NCBI RefSeq assembly: GCF_052324685.1
Contig: NC_135213.1
Location: 448,501 to 512,500 of the forward strand
Direction of reading: 5' to 3'
DNA: 64,000 nt
From: Brachyhypopomus gauderio
Taxonomy: Eukaryota > Chordata > Actinopteri > Gymnotiformes > Hypopomidae
The notes beneath the pieces were generated by a model. That model did not search any database, was not told the DNA's origin, and was given only the letters and a program-made list of their open reading frames with translations. Within the stretch, counting starts at the first letter, position 1. Each line of letters begins with the position of its first letter. A program made the position numbers and the translations under genes. Shown piece by piece: positions 51,760 to 61,149 of this stretch.

Positions 51760-53135
51760 CTAGGAATCCCACTGCTTATCTAAACAGCACAGCTAATAAA
51801 TAAGGAAAAAAATGGTATAGATACAGCACTTCAGTCTGGGTGTGTTCCCTCACTGCCCTGGCAGGTTTGTGGAACGTCTCGGTGGACAGGCCGGACTGGA
51901 AGACGCTGGACATGGCAGGTCTGGGGGAGAACCAGCAGTACGTGTTCTGTCTGGCAGCATGCACACGTGCTGGCTGTGGTCCTGTGACCATCCTCACCAT
52001 CACCACACATCAGAATAGTGAGTCCAGATACACACGTGCTGGCTGTGGTCCTGTGACCATCCTCACCATCACCACACATCAGAATAGTGAGTCCAGATAC
52101 ACACGTTCTGGCTGTGTTCGAGTCAATCTGCACCATCTTTACCCTGCAGAGTCTCGCACAAAACAAATGTTTAACAATTGCAACTGTGTGAGGAAGGAAC
52201 AGAGAATCCCTGAGCACTCGTACCAACAATAGTTGAGAAACTACTCTGAGCACATTGGTGTTTGCACACATTCACTTCCAGGTTACCTGCTGCTGGCAAA
52301 GGTCTTGATCCTTTTCCTTGTTTTGATTGGCTGTTTCCTTTGCTGTTGGTCTTGCAGAAAAACGTGAGTGTGCATAGACTTAATCTGCATACTAACCACA
52401 ATGCACATGCACATACAGTCATAATATCAGTGTGTAAACTTCATTTGTATAACCACAACAAACTATTCCATCATATCAGGACAGCATACAGTATGGATCT
52501 TTGAGGGGAAAAAAAAGATTTTTGTTGTACTGTTTTGGCAGTTTGATGGAAATCACTGGGGATGTTTTTAGTCTCCAATCAGATCACATGATGAAAGTGT
52601 TGCAGCTGGACGGGGACCTGTATGAGGTAAGCTTTCTCTATGCTGCCCCTATCCCTCTCTCTCTCTCTCTTCCTCGATCCTTCCCTCTCCTCCTGTGTAA
52701 ATGTGATATTAATGCCCACAGGTGAGTGAGAAGCTCAGAGTTCTGCTGGTGGAGGACTGTAAATACTGTGACCTGGAGATCGTGGAGGCGCCTAGCACCA
52801 CAGCAGAGAAATCCCAGGTTCTGCTCAACAACAACTCAAAGGGACCGAAGGGCCTCCCCATGCTAGGGGACCCGCCTCTTACAGAGAACAGACCCGCCCA
52901 CAGACCCACCCAGTTGGGTTGGGCTGGCATGGAGGACGCCCCCATGTGGGGTGAGCAGGGAGGCGAGACAGTGATGAGCATGATGAACCTCACCTACCTG
53001 CCCTCTCCACAGTTCCCCAAGGGTCCTGCAGGGGCGGCAGAGTTCACCCGCACAGATTCAATAAACCACCGCAGCCAGGACACCGACCCCAGTAATGGCG
53101 GCTATGTCGCTGCTGTAACCATGGTGAAGATGTGA
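40793..53135 (+). CDS. osmr: Oncostatin M receptor-like (Osmr), 17 coding exons
   Basis: Type I cytokine receptor chain that in mammals pairs with gp130 for oncostatin M. CDS exons: 40793-40862, 40957-41111, 41200-41359, 42489-42758, 43020-43149, 44002-44165, 46263-46396, 46784-46934, 47925-48004, 48149-48353, 48653-48835, 51013-51114, 51542-51700, 51865-52017, 52282-52363, 52542-52626, 52722-53135. These total 2697 nt (898 aa); human OSMR has 979. All junctions are AG/GT and in phase, and the phase series equals that of lifr. The order is signal peptide, one receptor module, Ig domain, second module, three FNIII, membrane segment, tail. VEKRIMG/EERIAG-type and [11 protein letters not shown] segments resemble human OSMR; so does the position next to rictor. 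Oddities: no box 1, no YxxQ, and the second WSXWS is lost. The coding frame is otherwise intact. Confidence 0.87.
40957..41111 (+). CDS. osmr: osmr exon 2: receptor module 1, first half
   Basis: Encodes aa 24-75: [20 protein letters not shown], then [18 protein letters not shown]. Phase 1 to 0. Corresponds to lifr exon 2. Confidence 0.85.
41200..41359 (+). CDS. osmr: osmr exon 3: receptor module 1 with WSEWT
   Basis: Encodes aa 76-128: [20 protein letters not shown], then [15 protein letters not shown] is a near-complete WSXWS box. The acceptor is TTTGCAG and the donor GTAGGA. Confidence 0.9.
41430..41995 (+). repeat. LINE 3' end fragment with internal tandem repeat
   Basis: TGGAAAAGGTACCGTAGCAA, then CAGACTGTGCAACAGCCGCT and CCAAAGCTATTAGACT, matches the 3' coding end of CR1/L2-type LINEs common in fish. 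About seven units built on TAGTCCTGTGTAGTC...TGTCTTATGTGTATA (41656-41900) follow, then an AAATAAATAAATAA tail. It lies in osmr intron 3. Confidence 0.65.
42028..42305. mobile_element. hAT-type MITE with 8-bp target duplication
   Basis: Starts CAGAGGTCCTCAACTGGCGG and ends TAGTTGAATACCCCTG. CACTAGAC flanks both ends exactly (42020-42027 and 42306-42313). It is 278 bp with no coding capacity, in osmr intron 3. Confidence 0.92.
42489..42758 (+). CDS. osmr: osmr exon 4: Ig-like domain
   Basis: Encodes aa 129-218: [20 protein letters not shown], then [20 protein letters not shown]. Single phase 1-1 exon as in lifr. The paired CC after IF is shared with lifr. Confidence 0.93.
43020..43149 (+). 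CDS. osmr: osmr exon 5: receptor module 2, first part
   Basis: Encodes aa 219-261: [20 protein letters not shown], then [11 protein letters not shown] and NYTLHFQ. I chose the donor GTCAGT at 43150 because it gives phase 2 and the same 130-nt length as lifr exon 5. Open frame continues past it, so this end is less certain than the others. Confidence 0.85.
43800..43970 (+). repeat. Fish SINE/L2-type repeat fragment
   Basis: ATTTATAGCACTTGGCTGAC, then TTAAGGGCCTTGTAGGGTCC, GGCTTGAACTGGCACC and CCCTAACCACTGAACTACTG, follows the block order of a very common teleost repeat. It ends about 30 bp before the exon 6 acceptor. Confidence 0.7.
44002..44165 (+). CDS. osmr: osmr exon 6: receptor module 2, second part
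   Basis: Encodes aa 262-316: [20 protein letters not shown], then [26 protein letters not shown] has the C-x6-C spacing of the second disulfide. The donor is GTGTGT. Confidence 0.85.
44759..45925 (-). mobile_element. Tc1/mariner element, minus orientation
   Basis: TA-flanked ends: CACTATATTGGTAAAAGTAT and its inverted match TACTTTTGGCAATGTAGTG. On the minus strand at 45414-45004, a long transposase piece reads [40 protein letters not shown] and [20 protein letters not shown], the Tc1 catalytic motifs. Upstream parts are in other frames, so it is inactive. It lies in osmr intron 6. Confidence 0.92.
46263..46396 (+). CDS. osmr: osmr exon 7: domain 4, first half
   Basis: Encodes aa 317-361: [20 protein letters not shown], then [16 protein letters not shown]. 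Phase 1 to 0, as in lifr exon 7. Confidence 0.85.
46426..46545. repeat. 18-bp tandem repeat after osmr exon 7
   Basis: Six to seven units of CTGTAACTCCACAACTCTA (some CTCTACAAC), starting 30 bp after the exon 7 donor. Confidence 0.95.
46784..46934 (+). CDS. osmr: osmr exon 8: domain 4, second half
   Basis: Encodes aa 362-411: [20 protein letters not shown], then [19 protein letters not shown]. The WSXWS box expected before THFST is replaced by HCGPTTAP. The last 28 bases and the donor (CAG|GTCAGC) form the unit of the following minisatellite. Confidence 0.83.
46907..47855. repeat. 37-bp minisatellite made of the osmr exon 8 donor
   Basis: About 25 units with ACCACCGCCCCCACCCACTT and CAGCACAGGTCAGCTAC. 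The first copy is the true exon 8 end and donor. A shorter partial unit lies near 47307-47330 and single-base length changes near 47560 and 47672. Frames of 371-421 codons across it come from a unit length that is not a multiple of three. Confidence 0.97.
47925..48004 (+). CDS. osmr: osmr exon 9: FNIII domain 5, first part
   Basis: Encodes aa 412-438: [20 protein letters not shown], then TVLWKT. The DVWR...WK pattern matches human OSMR and lifr exon 9. Confidence 0.88.
48149..48353 (+). CDS. osmr: osmr exon 10: FNIII domain 5, second part
   Basis: Encodes aa 439-506: [20 protein letters not shown], then [20 protein letters not shown]. The donor is GTGACT. Confidence 0.87.
48653..48835 (+). 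CDS. osmr: osmr exon 11: FNIII domain 6, first part
   Basis: Encodes aa 507-567: [20 protein letters not shown], then GYNVEWC and [12 protein letters not shown]. It is close in pattern to human OSMR (ERIAGTEGGFSLSW, GYVVDWC, FQWKNV). Confidence 0.92.
49364..50835 (-). mobile_element. Tc1/mariner element with a nested insertion
   Basis: TA-flanked ends CACTCTATTGCCAAAAGTAT and TACTTTTGGCAATATAATG. Minus-strand transposase pieces read [20 protein letters not shown] and [16 protein letters not shown]. Compared with the element at 44759, about 380 bp of foreign sequence interrupts it at 50189-50571. It lies in osmr intron 11. Confidence 0.88.
50189..50571 (+). mobile_element. LINE 3' tail inserted into the Tc1 element
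   Basis: Ends AATGACAATAAAGGTGATTC then TGATTC, a 3' tail typical of L2/CR1-type fish LINEs, and carries repeated GTGCAATA motifs. (C)TATG occurs on both sides, a candidate short target duplication. It is absent from the related element at 44759-45925. Confidence 0.65.
51013..51114 (+). CDS. osmr: osmr exon 12: FNIII domain 6, second part
   Basis: Encodes aa 568-601: [20 protein letters not shown], then VGYLEEQ. It has the same length (102 nt) and phase as lifr exon 12. Confidence 0.9.
51542..51700 (+). CDS. osmr: osmr exon 13: FNIII domain 7, first part
   Basis: Encodes aa 602-654: [20 protein letters not shown], then [25 protein letters not shown] matches the GFIQGY strand of human OSMR. 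Confidence 0.9.
51865..52017 (+). CDS. osmr: osmr exon 14: FNIII domain 7, second part
   Basis: Encodes aa 655-705: [20 protein letters not shown], then [12 protein letters not shown]. The exon end and donor are duplicated immediately downstream (to about 52087). Only the first donor keeps the phase and avoids repeat-derived sequence. Confidence 0.88.
52018..52110 (+). repeat. Tandem copy of osmr exon 14 end and donor
   Basis: The block from ACACGTGCTGGCTGTGGTCC to CAGAATAGTGAGTCCAGATA recurs exactly with a period of 69-70 bp. A third, truncated copy (ACACGTTCTGGCTGTG) follows. The second donor at 52087-52088 is identical to the first. Confidence 0.95.
52282..52363 (+). CDS. osmr: osmr exon 15: transmembrane segment
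   Basis: Encodes aa 706-732: [20 protein letters not shown], then CWSCRKT. Hydrophobic helix followed by a basic end, phase 2, as in lifr exon 15. Confidence 0.9.
52542..52626 (+). CDS. osmr: osmr exon 16: position of box 1, motif absent
   Basis: Encodes aa 733-761: [20 protein letters not shown], then QLDGDLYE. By phase (2 to 0) and order it is the counterpart of lifr exon 16, but it has no proline. An alternative acceptor at 52571 keeps the frame and gives a shorter exon, also without box 1. No other box 1 exon is visible between 52364 and 52541. Confidence 0.68.
52722..53135 (+). CDS. osmr: osmr exon 17: cytoplasmic tail
   Basis: Encodes aa 762-898: [20 protein letters not shown], and later [20 protein letters not shown], ending [27 protein letters not shown] parallels the start of the last exon of human OSMR. 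Tyrosines occur in KYCD, TYLPSPQ and GYVA; none is a YxxQ. The tail is shorter than the human one. Confidence 0.87.
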   Translation: MSEKLRVLLVEDCKYCDLEIVEAPSTTAEKSQVLLNNNSKGPKGLPMLGDPPLTENRPAHRPTQLGWAGMEDAPMWGEQGGETVMSMMNLTYLPSPQFPKGPAGAAEFTRTDSINHRSQDTDPSNGGYVAAVTMVKM

Positions 53136-53744
53136 CTCAGGATGACTTTGATAATCAGTGGGGAAGGGTGTGTGTTGGTTGGGGTGGGGAGGGGAGTGGT
53201 AGCTGATTGAGAGTTGTTGGTAGCTGTTGAGCAGCTACCCCCACACCCTCCCAGAGGAGATCCCAGCTATTGTGAAACATGTTTTGTGCTGTGATCTGGC
53301 CAGGCAACCCATGGTGCTGCTGTTATCTGCCTGCTCTGTTGCTTCCTGTCTGCATGTCCACTTTCACCAGCGCACACACACACACACACACACTCACTGT
53401 TACTACATCTCAGGGTGAAGCCAGAATGTTAAGCACTTCAGAAGCTTTTTATTTCATGTTTGCACAAGAAAGTTGTTTTTTTTTGTTGAAAAATGTCATA
53501 TAATGTATAAATGTAATGGGGAAAAACTTAAAATAATACCAGTAAAATAATCATAATTGTTTCCTTTAATAATAATAATAATTCAATGTTTCTCAGGACT
53601 GACTGTGAAAAGACAATGCAAAGGAAACTATAATTTAAAGAAAAATAGATTAACATTACTGCATTTTGGACTTCAGGACAAACATCTCTCTCACCACCCT
53701 AACACAGATTCATACCATCTAACAGTTAATCTGTCCTGCTCTCT

Positions 53745-53777
<33 letters not shown>

Positions 53778-53842
53778 ACATACACATTATAAAAATAGCC
53801 ATTATCTGCTAGCAGTCTAAATTCAAACATTCTTTAAATAAA
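53136..53842 (+). terminator. osmr: osmr 3' UTR with polyadenylation signal
   Basis: AATAAA lies at 53837-53842, about 700 bp after the stop. (CA)n tracts lie at 53375-53392 and 53748-53775. Also present on the opposite strand is AATAAA (complement at 53448-53453), usable by rictor. Confidence 0.5.
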
Positions 53843-54339
53843 ATATTGGAGCACTGGACACAAGCCGTGTCAGTGCCATAACAGAGCAGCACAAACTCAA
53901 CACACTAAACCCTCAATGTTAAACTCTCATTTTGTCTGGTGGTGAAATAGTACCTATAAAAAGATTCATACTCAGGCTGAGGACGGAAAAGACCTCAACG
54001 TTACTCCATCACTAACTACACACAGTGTTATCGGTGTCCTCCATAAACTGTCCTGTTAACCCAGGCAGTGGAGCCTGTACCCTGTATCAGTGCTACTGTA
54101 CAGACCATACCCACCTATCAGTGTTACTGTACAGACCACACCCACCCTACTTATTAGTGATTGTACAGACCAAACCCACTCTACCAATCAGAGTACCTGT
54201 GACTATGCTGACCACACCCACTCCAACCCTGTGGGCTGCTTTATAAAGTGATTATTTCATTACTGCAGGTAATAGCACAACCAGCTCTACTGCCATTTAA
54301 ACTCCTCCACTGTACATGTGCAAAATGTACTTGTGTGTG

Positions 54340-54520
54340 TGAGACATAGAACGAGGGAGAGGCAGAGGGAGGATAGAGAGGGGAAGACGAGAGAGAAGGA
54401 GGAGAGGGATGGAGGGGGAGACGGAGAGAGAAGGAGAGAGAATGGGAGAGAGGGAAGGACAAGGGAGACAGAGGGGGAGAGGTAGAGAGAGGGGGGAGAG
54501 GTAGAGAGCGAGGGAGAGCC
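54340..54520. repeat. Purine-rich tract (GAGGGAGA-type)
   Basis: About 180 bases are almost only G and A on the plus strand, with irregular GAGAGGGGGAGA units. It lies between the convergent osmr and rictor ends, and in the rictor sense would be a pyrimidine tract in the 3' UTR or beyond. Confidence 0.8.
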
Positions 54521-54713
54521 CTCAGAAGTAGCTACATGAGTGATGTAAATAAAGTGGTATTTTCCTGTTTATACAAGCTGTGCTAATATCTTTACAGAAC
54601 ACACACATATCTGATAAGATGTGGAAAGATTGCATCTTGTGCAATACATGCTATCTTGATTGTCTAGATTAAAATACACACACACCTGCACACACATAAC
54701 ACAAGTATGTATA

Positions 54714-54756
<43 letters not shown>

Positions 54757-55001
54757 AATAAATAATTTAGATGTAAGTGCAAATCCAGCAGTTCTGTCAA
54801 TTCTTTGATCAATTGGAGCATTGAAAGTTGTCGGTTCAGTAATACTGCCAGTAGAGTGCAGTAGTCAGTCTTATAGTGTTGTAGAGTGCCCATGCCCTCC
54901 AACACTGGAGCGCTTCAGAGGTGGGGAATGCCATACATTCCCTGAGAAATGAATCCAAAGGGCATGAGGTCTGAGGACAGCTGGAAGGGGAGGGGGAGGA
55001 G

Positions 55002-55100
55002 TCAGGGGTTGGGGGAGGAGTCAGAGGAGCAGTCTAAAGAAGGTTCATTGGTAGCAGTTTTCACTGGTTTGGATAAAACAGCTTCCGCTTCCTCATACAG
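55002..55100 (-). CDS. rictor: rictor last coding exon
   Basis: Encodes [20 protein letters not shown], then [12 protein letters not shown] and TGA at 55004-55002. EEAEAVL matches the C-terminus of human RICTOR. Confidence 0.93.
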   Translation of the reverse strand: MYEEAEAVLSKPVKTATNEPSLDCSSDSSPNP

Positions 55101-56688
55101 CTGCAGAGAAAACAAAACACACACATACACACACACACACACACAAAAGAGTTACAAACATACCAACGGGATGCAACGGGAGTTCACATGTTGTAGTGTG
55201 TTTGCGTGTGTTAGTGTGTGCTGTAGTGTGTTTGCATGTGTGTTGTAGTGTGTTTGAGTGTGGTAGAGCAGGGGTTCTCAACTGGTCTCAGCCCGGGACC
55301 CACTTTTTCTCATTGTCATTAAGTCGCGACCCATTAAAGAAAAAAAAGTTGTAGGTTGCCATACACCATGCACTTTATGTAATACAACTTGTTTGGTGGT
55401 CTTATGAAGGACCTTTTAAAAGTTATTGAAATTATTTAAAAAAACAGAGTATGTAGTGTTCTGGGGCCTTCACGACCGCCCCTTGCGTCCGTGTTAAGGT
55501 AATTTGTAGACGGTGCCTTAGACGTTGCAGTGGTGAAAGTTGCACATTTAAAATAACATGTTGTCTGCTATTTAAAATACGTCTATTCCTGACGTAAACA
55601 AAGTTGTAGATGTTTGTCTTAGTTGCCAGAAATAAGAATTTTCATATTCTGGCACTTTTGCTAATACTGTCAAAGTTATTGAAGAAAGAATTAAGAATAT
55701 GTGAACGTGAAACAAACTTTACTAGTATGCATACGAGTGACTTTTGATACCATTAAATTTACCTTAAAACTATGTACAGCTATAAAGAAGTGTGTCCTCT
55801 TTGGGTCCGACACAGAGATACGGTCTCTGGTCCGACAGAGGTGTAGACTGGAAAAAATGCGATATTTTTCGCTTGGCTATTTTCAACGCTTAGCGATTAG
55901 CGCTCCGCTGCTTTGCGAGTCACGCTGGTGATCAGATTCCCGCATTTATTGATGGGGAGTGAAATAATTATATTACTCGCAAATTTAAATTTATGGTCGC
56001 GATTGCGACGATTTTAGTCGCAATCTGGAGCCCTGTCATGTCTGACGGGTGCCTCTTTGTATTTTTTCAGGATAAAAGGTGAGTACAAAATTAGAAGAGT
56101 AGCATATTAATTTTTTTACAAACTGTCCGCGACCCACCCAGAACGTGTCCGCGACCCACTTTTGGGTCGCGACCCACCAGTTGAGAATCACTGTGGTAGA
56201 GTATATTGTACGGTGTTTGCATGTGTTAGTGTGTGTTGTAGTGTTTGTGTGTATTAGTGTGTTTGCATGTGAGCTGTTGTGTGTTTGCATGTGGTGTGTA
56301 ATGTACTGTGTTTGCGTGTGTTAGTGTTTGCGTGTGAGCTGTAGTGTGTGTAGTGTTTGCGTGTGGTGTTGTATTGTAGTGTGTTTGCATGTGTTAGTGT
56401 GTGTTGTAGTGTTTACATTTGTTTGCTGTATTGTGTTTGCATGTGTGTGTTGCACTGTTTGTGTGTGTGTGTTGCACTGTTTGCGTGTGTGAGTGTGTAT
56501 TGTAGTGATTGCATGTGATAATGTGTGTTGGCGTGTGTTACCGGTAGGAAGTGCACATCCTGGAACAGTTCCTGGATAAAGCGCCTGGTGAGCAGACGGA
56601 ACCTACAGTGAGCCAGCAGCAGAGACACCTCCGAGTAGAGACACACATCATCAAACACACATGCAAACTTCTCCTTGATTCTGTAACA

Positions 56689-56722
<34 letters not shown>

Positions 56723-56797
56723 CACACAGAGAGTTCAGTAGAGACATCTCTGAATAGACACGCATCATCAAACACACGCAAACTTCTCCTTGATCCT

Positions 56798-56833
<36 letters not shown>

Positions 56834-57181
56834 TCAGCAGAGACAACTCCAAGTAGAAACCCACATCATCAAACACACACAAACTTCTCAATGATCCTGT
56901 AACACACACACAGCTCAGAGTAGACACAAGACCATGTGTTTGAATAGAAACTTTTCCTGTAACACACATCCAGTTGAAACAATGTAACACATTACACCCA
57001 GTATAGTAAACATTACAATATTCTACACCATAATGATAATATTAGTAATAATACCATAAGTAATAATCTTTATTTACAGTATACAGCATTTTTCATGCTT
57101 ACAGCAATTCAAAATGCAAAAAAACAACATATTATACAACAGTATAGTAACATTAAACAATAATACAATCATATTCTTATG

Positions 57182-57214
<33 letters not shown>

Positions 57215-59209
57215 CGTGGTGTAACGGTCCACAAAATTGACAGTTCGGTTCATTTCATGGTATGGACACTACGGTTCGATTCAAATTTGGTATGGTTGGT
57301 AAAATCCTACATGAATCACCACCTTATCGTGGTGGAGGGGTTTGCGTGCCTACATGATCCTAGGACCTAGGTTGTCAGGGGCAATGCCCCTGGTTGGGTC
57401 TGCCAAGGCAAATTGGTCCTATGTGATGGGCCAGACAAAGAGTGATCCAAAAACCCCTATGGAATTCATAAATAACAGGACCCAGATACCCTTGCCCGGA
57501 TATCGGGGGTTATCAGGGTTATCAGGGCCTCACCCTGTAGCCAGGCCTGATGGAGGGGCTCCTTGGCGAGTGCCTGGTGGCCGGGCTTCTACCCATGGAG
57601 CCCCGTCAGGCACAGCCCAAAGGAGATACATGGGTTCACTCTCCCATGGGCCCACCACCCGTGGGAGAGGTAATACTAGGGGTTCGGTGCATTGTGGATT
57701 GGGCGGTGGTCGAAGGCGGGGGCCTTGGTGTACCAATCCTCGGTTACTGAAGCTGGCTCTTGGGACATGGAACGTAACCTCTCTGGTTGGGAAGGAGCCT
57801 GAGTTGGTGTGCGAGGCTGAGAGATACCAACTAGATATAGTTGGGCTCACCTCAACATACAGTTTGGATTCTGGAACCAATCCTCTTGAGGGAGGCTGGA
57901 CTTTCTTTTCTAGAGTTGCCCAGGGTGAAATGCGGAGAGTTGGAGTGGGCTTACTCAGCTCCCCGGTAAACAAGAGGGTTGCTTCCCTGCGCCTTCGGGT
58001 TGGGGAACGGGCTCTGACTGTTGTTTGTGCTTATGCACCAAATGGCAGTTCGGAGTACCCGGCCTTCTTGGAGTCCCTGGAGGGGATACTGGAAGGTGCC
58101 CCTTCCAGGGATCCCATTGTTCTACTGGGGGACTTCAGTGCTCACGTGGGTAGCGACAGTAAGACCTGGAAGGGCGTGATTGGGAGGAACGGCCTCTCTG
58201 ATCTGAACCTGAGTGGTGTTTTAATATTGGACTTCTGTGCTCATCACTGTCTGTCCATAACAAACACCATGTTCGAGCACAGAAGTGCACATGGCACCAG
58301 GACACCTTAGGTCGCAGCTCGATTTTGTAATCGTAGAGCAAGCAGAGCTGGAGGACTCAGGCAGAGGTTTGCCCATCACTCGGGCTGAGGTGACCAGGGT
58401 AGTTGTGAAATTCCTTGGCGGCATGGCTCCAGGGGTGGATGAGATCCACCCTGAGTTCCTTAAGGCTTTGGATGTTTTGGGATGCCACCTGGGTGCCTTC
58501 CTAGGGAGGCGCTCCAGGCATGTCCAACTGGGAGGAGACCCTGGGGAAGACCCAGGACACACTGGAAAGATTATATCTCTTGGCTGTCCTGGGAACGCCT
58601 CGGTATCCTCCCAGAAGAGCTAGAATTGGTGGCTGGGAAACCTGGGCCTCTTGGCCTAGGCTACTGCCCCTGAGACCCGAACCGGATGAAGCGGATGAAA
58701 ATGGATGGATGGATGGATGGATAGTAAAATAAAGGAAAAGGCTGGGTTTCCCTCTGTTTCTTCTGAACAGATAGTTGTGCAGGTTACAGTACGTTCCACA
58801 TAGCATCATATGCTCCCCCCTGAGGTAGTTCATACAGCATGTACTGCATTATGAACTAAAATGTAAACTGTGAACATACAATTTACTGAATGCAAAACTT
58901 AACATATTTTAGGTTTAGTTGTAAAAAATTCTGTGCTCTCTAAAGTTACTAATTCAAACTATTTTAATGTAGAGTGGAGGTTAGTAGCTGGGTTAGGAGT
59001 TGTATTAGTAATTGGGTTGCAGGTTTTCCTGGATTAGCTCTGGTTATCAGCACATCTGGATGATGCCGCCAAACATGCATAATATGCGTGTACATATTCA
59101 CAGTGTTTCCAACAACACACCCCACATTCGTAATACAGTGCAGAAAAACTGTCCCACTCTAAATCTCTATCTCCTGCTCTCTCTTCCGCTCTACTACACA
59201 CACCACACG

Positions 59210-59301
<92 letters not shown>

Positions 59302-60363
59302 GTGGTGTGGTGGGCTTACGTGAGCAGGCCGGTCTCATGACTCTTTGTGGCGACAGATGAGCTGAGGTTGACAACCAAACGCACAATTTCTTTCCTCAGG
59401 AGCACACGGCAAACAGGGCCGTCCTCTGAGATCACCTTACCACCTGCACACACACACACACACACACAAATCATTATACACACACACAGACATACAGATC
59501 ATTAAACACACATGCTGGTCCCTTCATTCGGTACATCAGTAATATCTAAGTAATATCTAACAAATTATCTCACACACACATACTGACCAAGTAAAAGCTC
59601 ATTAGTGGGGGTGCTGTTGTTTGAGTTGTGGCTCACAGCTGTGTCACTGCACCCCGAGACCCCCGACAGGTTGGACTGCGCCACCACTTCCAGCTGGCTG
59701 CGGAAGGGCTTGGCTGGCCACTGGGAGAAACCATCCGACAGATCTGGGGGGTTTATTTAAAACTACATTTATTTATAAAACAACTAGATGCCTTTTAATC
59801 TGAATGACTAATCTTGAACAACTAATCTTGAAAAAATAAAGCTGACCTATTCAATATTCACCATGAAGGCTGTGAATATCACACTGTTAAAGATCTAAAA
59901 GCCAATTAGCCCAATTAACAATTCAATTCAGTGCTGTGTGTTTTTGTATATTGTTTGTCTTTGGTATATGTAAGTTTGTGTGTGTGATCACCCATACAAG
60001 TGTGGGTTTTTGAGCCGTGTGTACATGTTGTTGAGGTGTGTGTGCGCAAGTACTGAAGTGTGTGCAATGCTAAAATGTTTGTGTATGTGTGTGTGTCTGT
60101 CTGTGTGTATACTCACCTGTATGAGTCTGTGTGATGTTGAAGGGGGCATGTGTGGGATGGTCCAGTGCAGTGAGGGCACTACAGTACAGACAATTCTGCT
60201 CTGTGTGCTCCTGCAGGCCGGTACTCTCCTCTCTGCCCACCAGGTGGCGCTGTTCCATACGGCTGCTGTTCAATAACTCTGTAATGCTGACCCGCTGCTT
60301 CAAAGCTGCACGACAGCTGTCCACAAATCCTGTACACACACGCACACGCACACATACGCACGC

Positions 60364-60443
<80 letters not shown>

Positions 60444-61000
60444 TCGCCTATTCTGGTGATAGTAAATGAAGTCCATGGTTGCATTAGTGGACGCTATATC
60501 ACTTACGATCAGAGTCTGTTAAGAACAACTGCCTCTCTCCCTCTGTAGGACTCGAGTTCTGCAGATACGAGCTCTCACGAACCTGCAAAACATACGTTAC
60601 GTGTGTTCATCTGTGTCATATCGGTGTGTTCATCTGTATCATCACTACCACCTACACCCATCACAACCACCTACACCCATCTACACCTCACTGCAGCTGG
60701 ACAGCAAGGCAGCAAAATCCCCCAGTGTGTAGCCCATGGGAGATGGCCCAGAGGGTGTAGTCCTTAGCCCTACACCACAGGGTGTAGCCAACCTGACTGA
60801 CTGTTTGTGGAACACAGGAGGGACAGTTACGTGGAAGATGCTTGTGATGTCCACAGGGAGGGCGAGGCCAATGTAATCCTCAGTGCTGCCACAGGTGGCG
60901 CTGGAGAGAACGGAGTGCAGGGTGGAGTGGTTGATGGGGCTCAGGAGGTTCTCCTTATCCAGAGACATGAAACTCAGAGCCTCCAGACACCTGCAGGAGA

Positions 61001-61072
<72 letters not shown>

Positions 61073-61111
61073 GTGTAAAACAACACCCACACACAACATA
61101 TAAACCACACA

Positions 61112-61149
<38 letters not shown>

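Noticed and set aside
57550..57973. Overlapping open frames in the LINE 5' part as host genes
   Set aside because: They are shadows or leader sequence of the LINE endonuclease frame.
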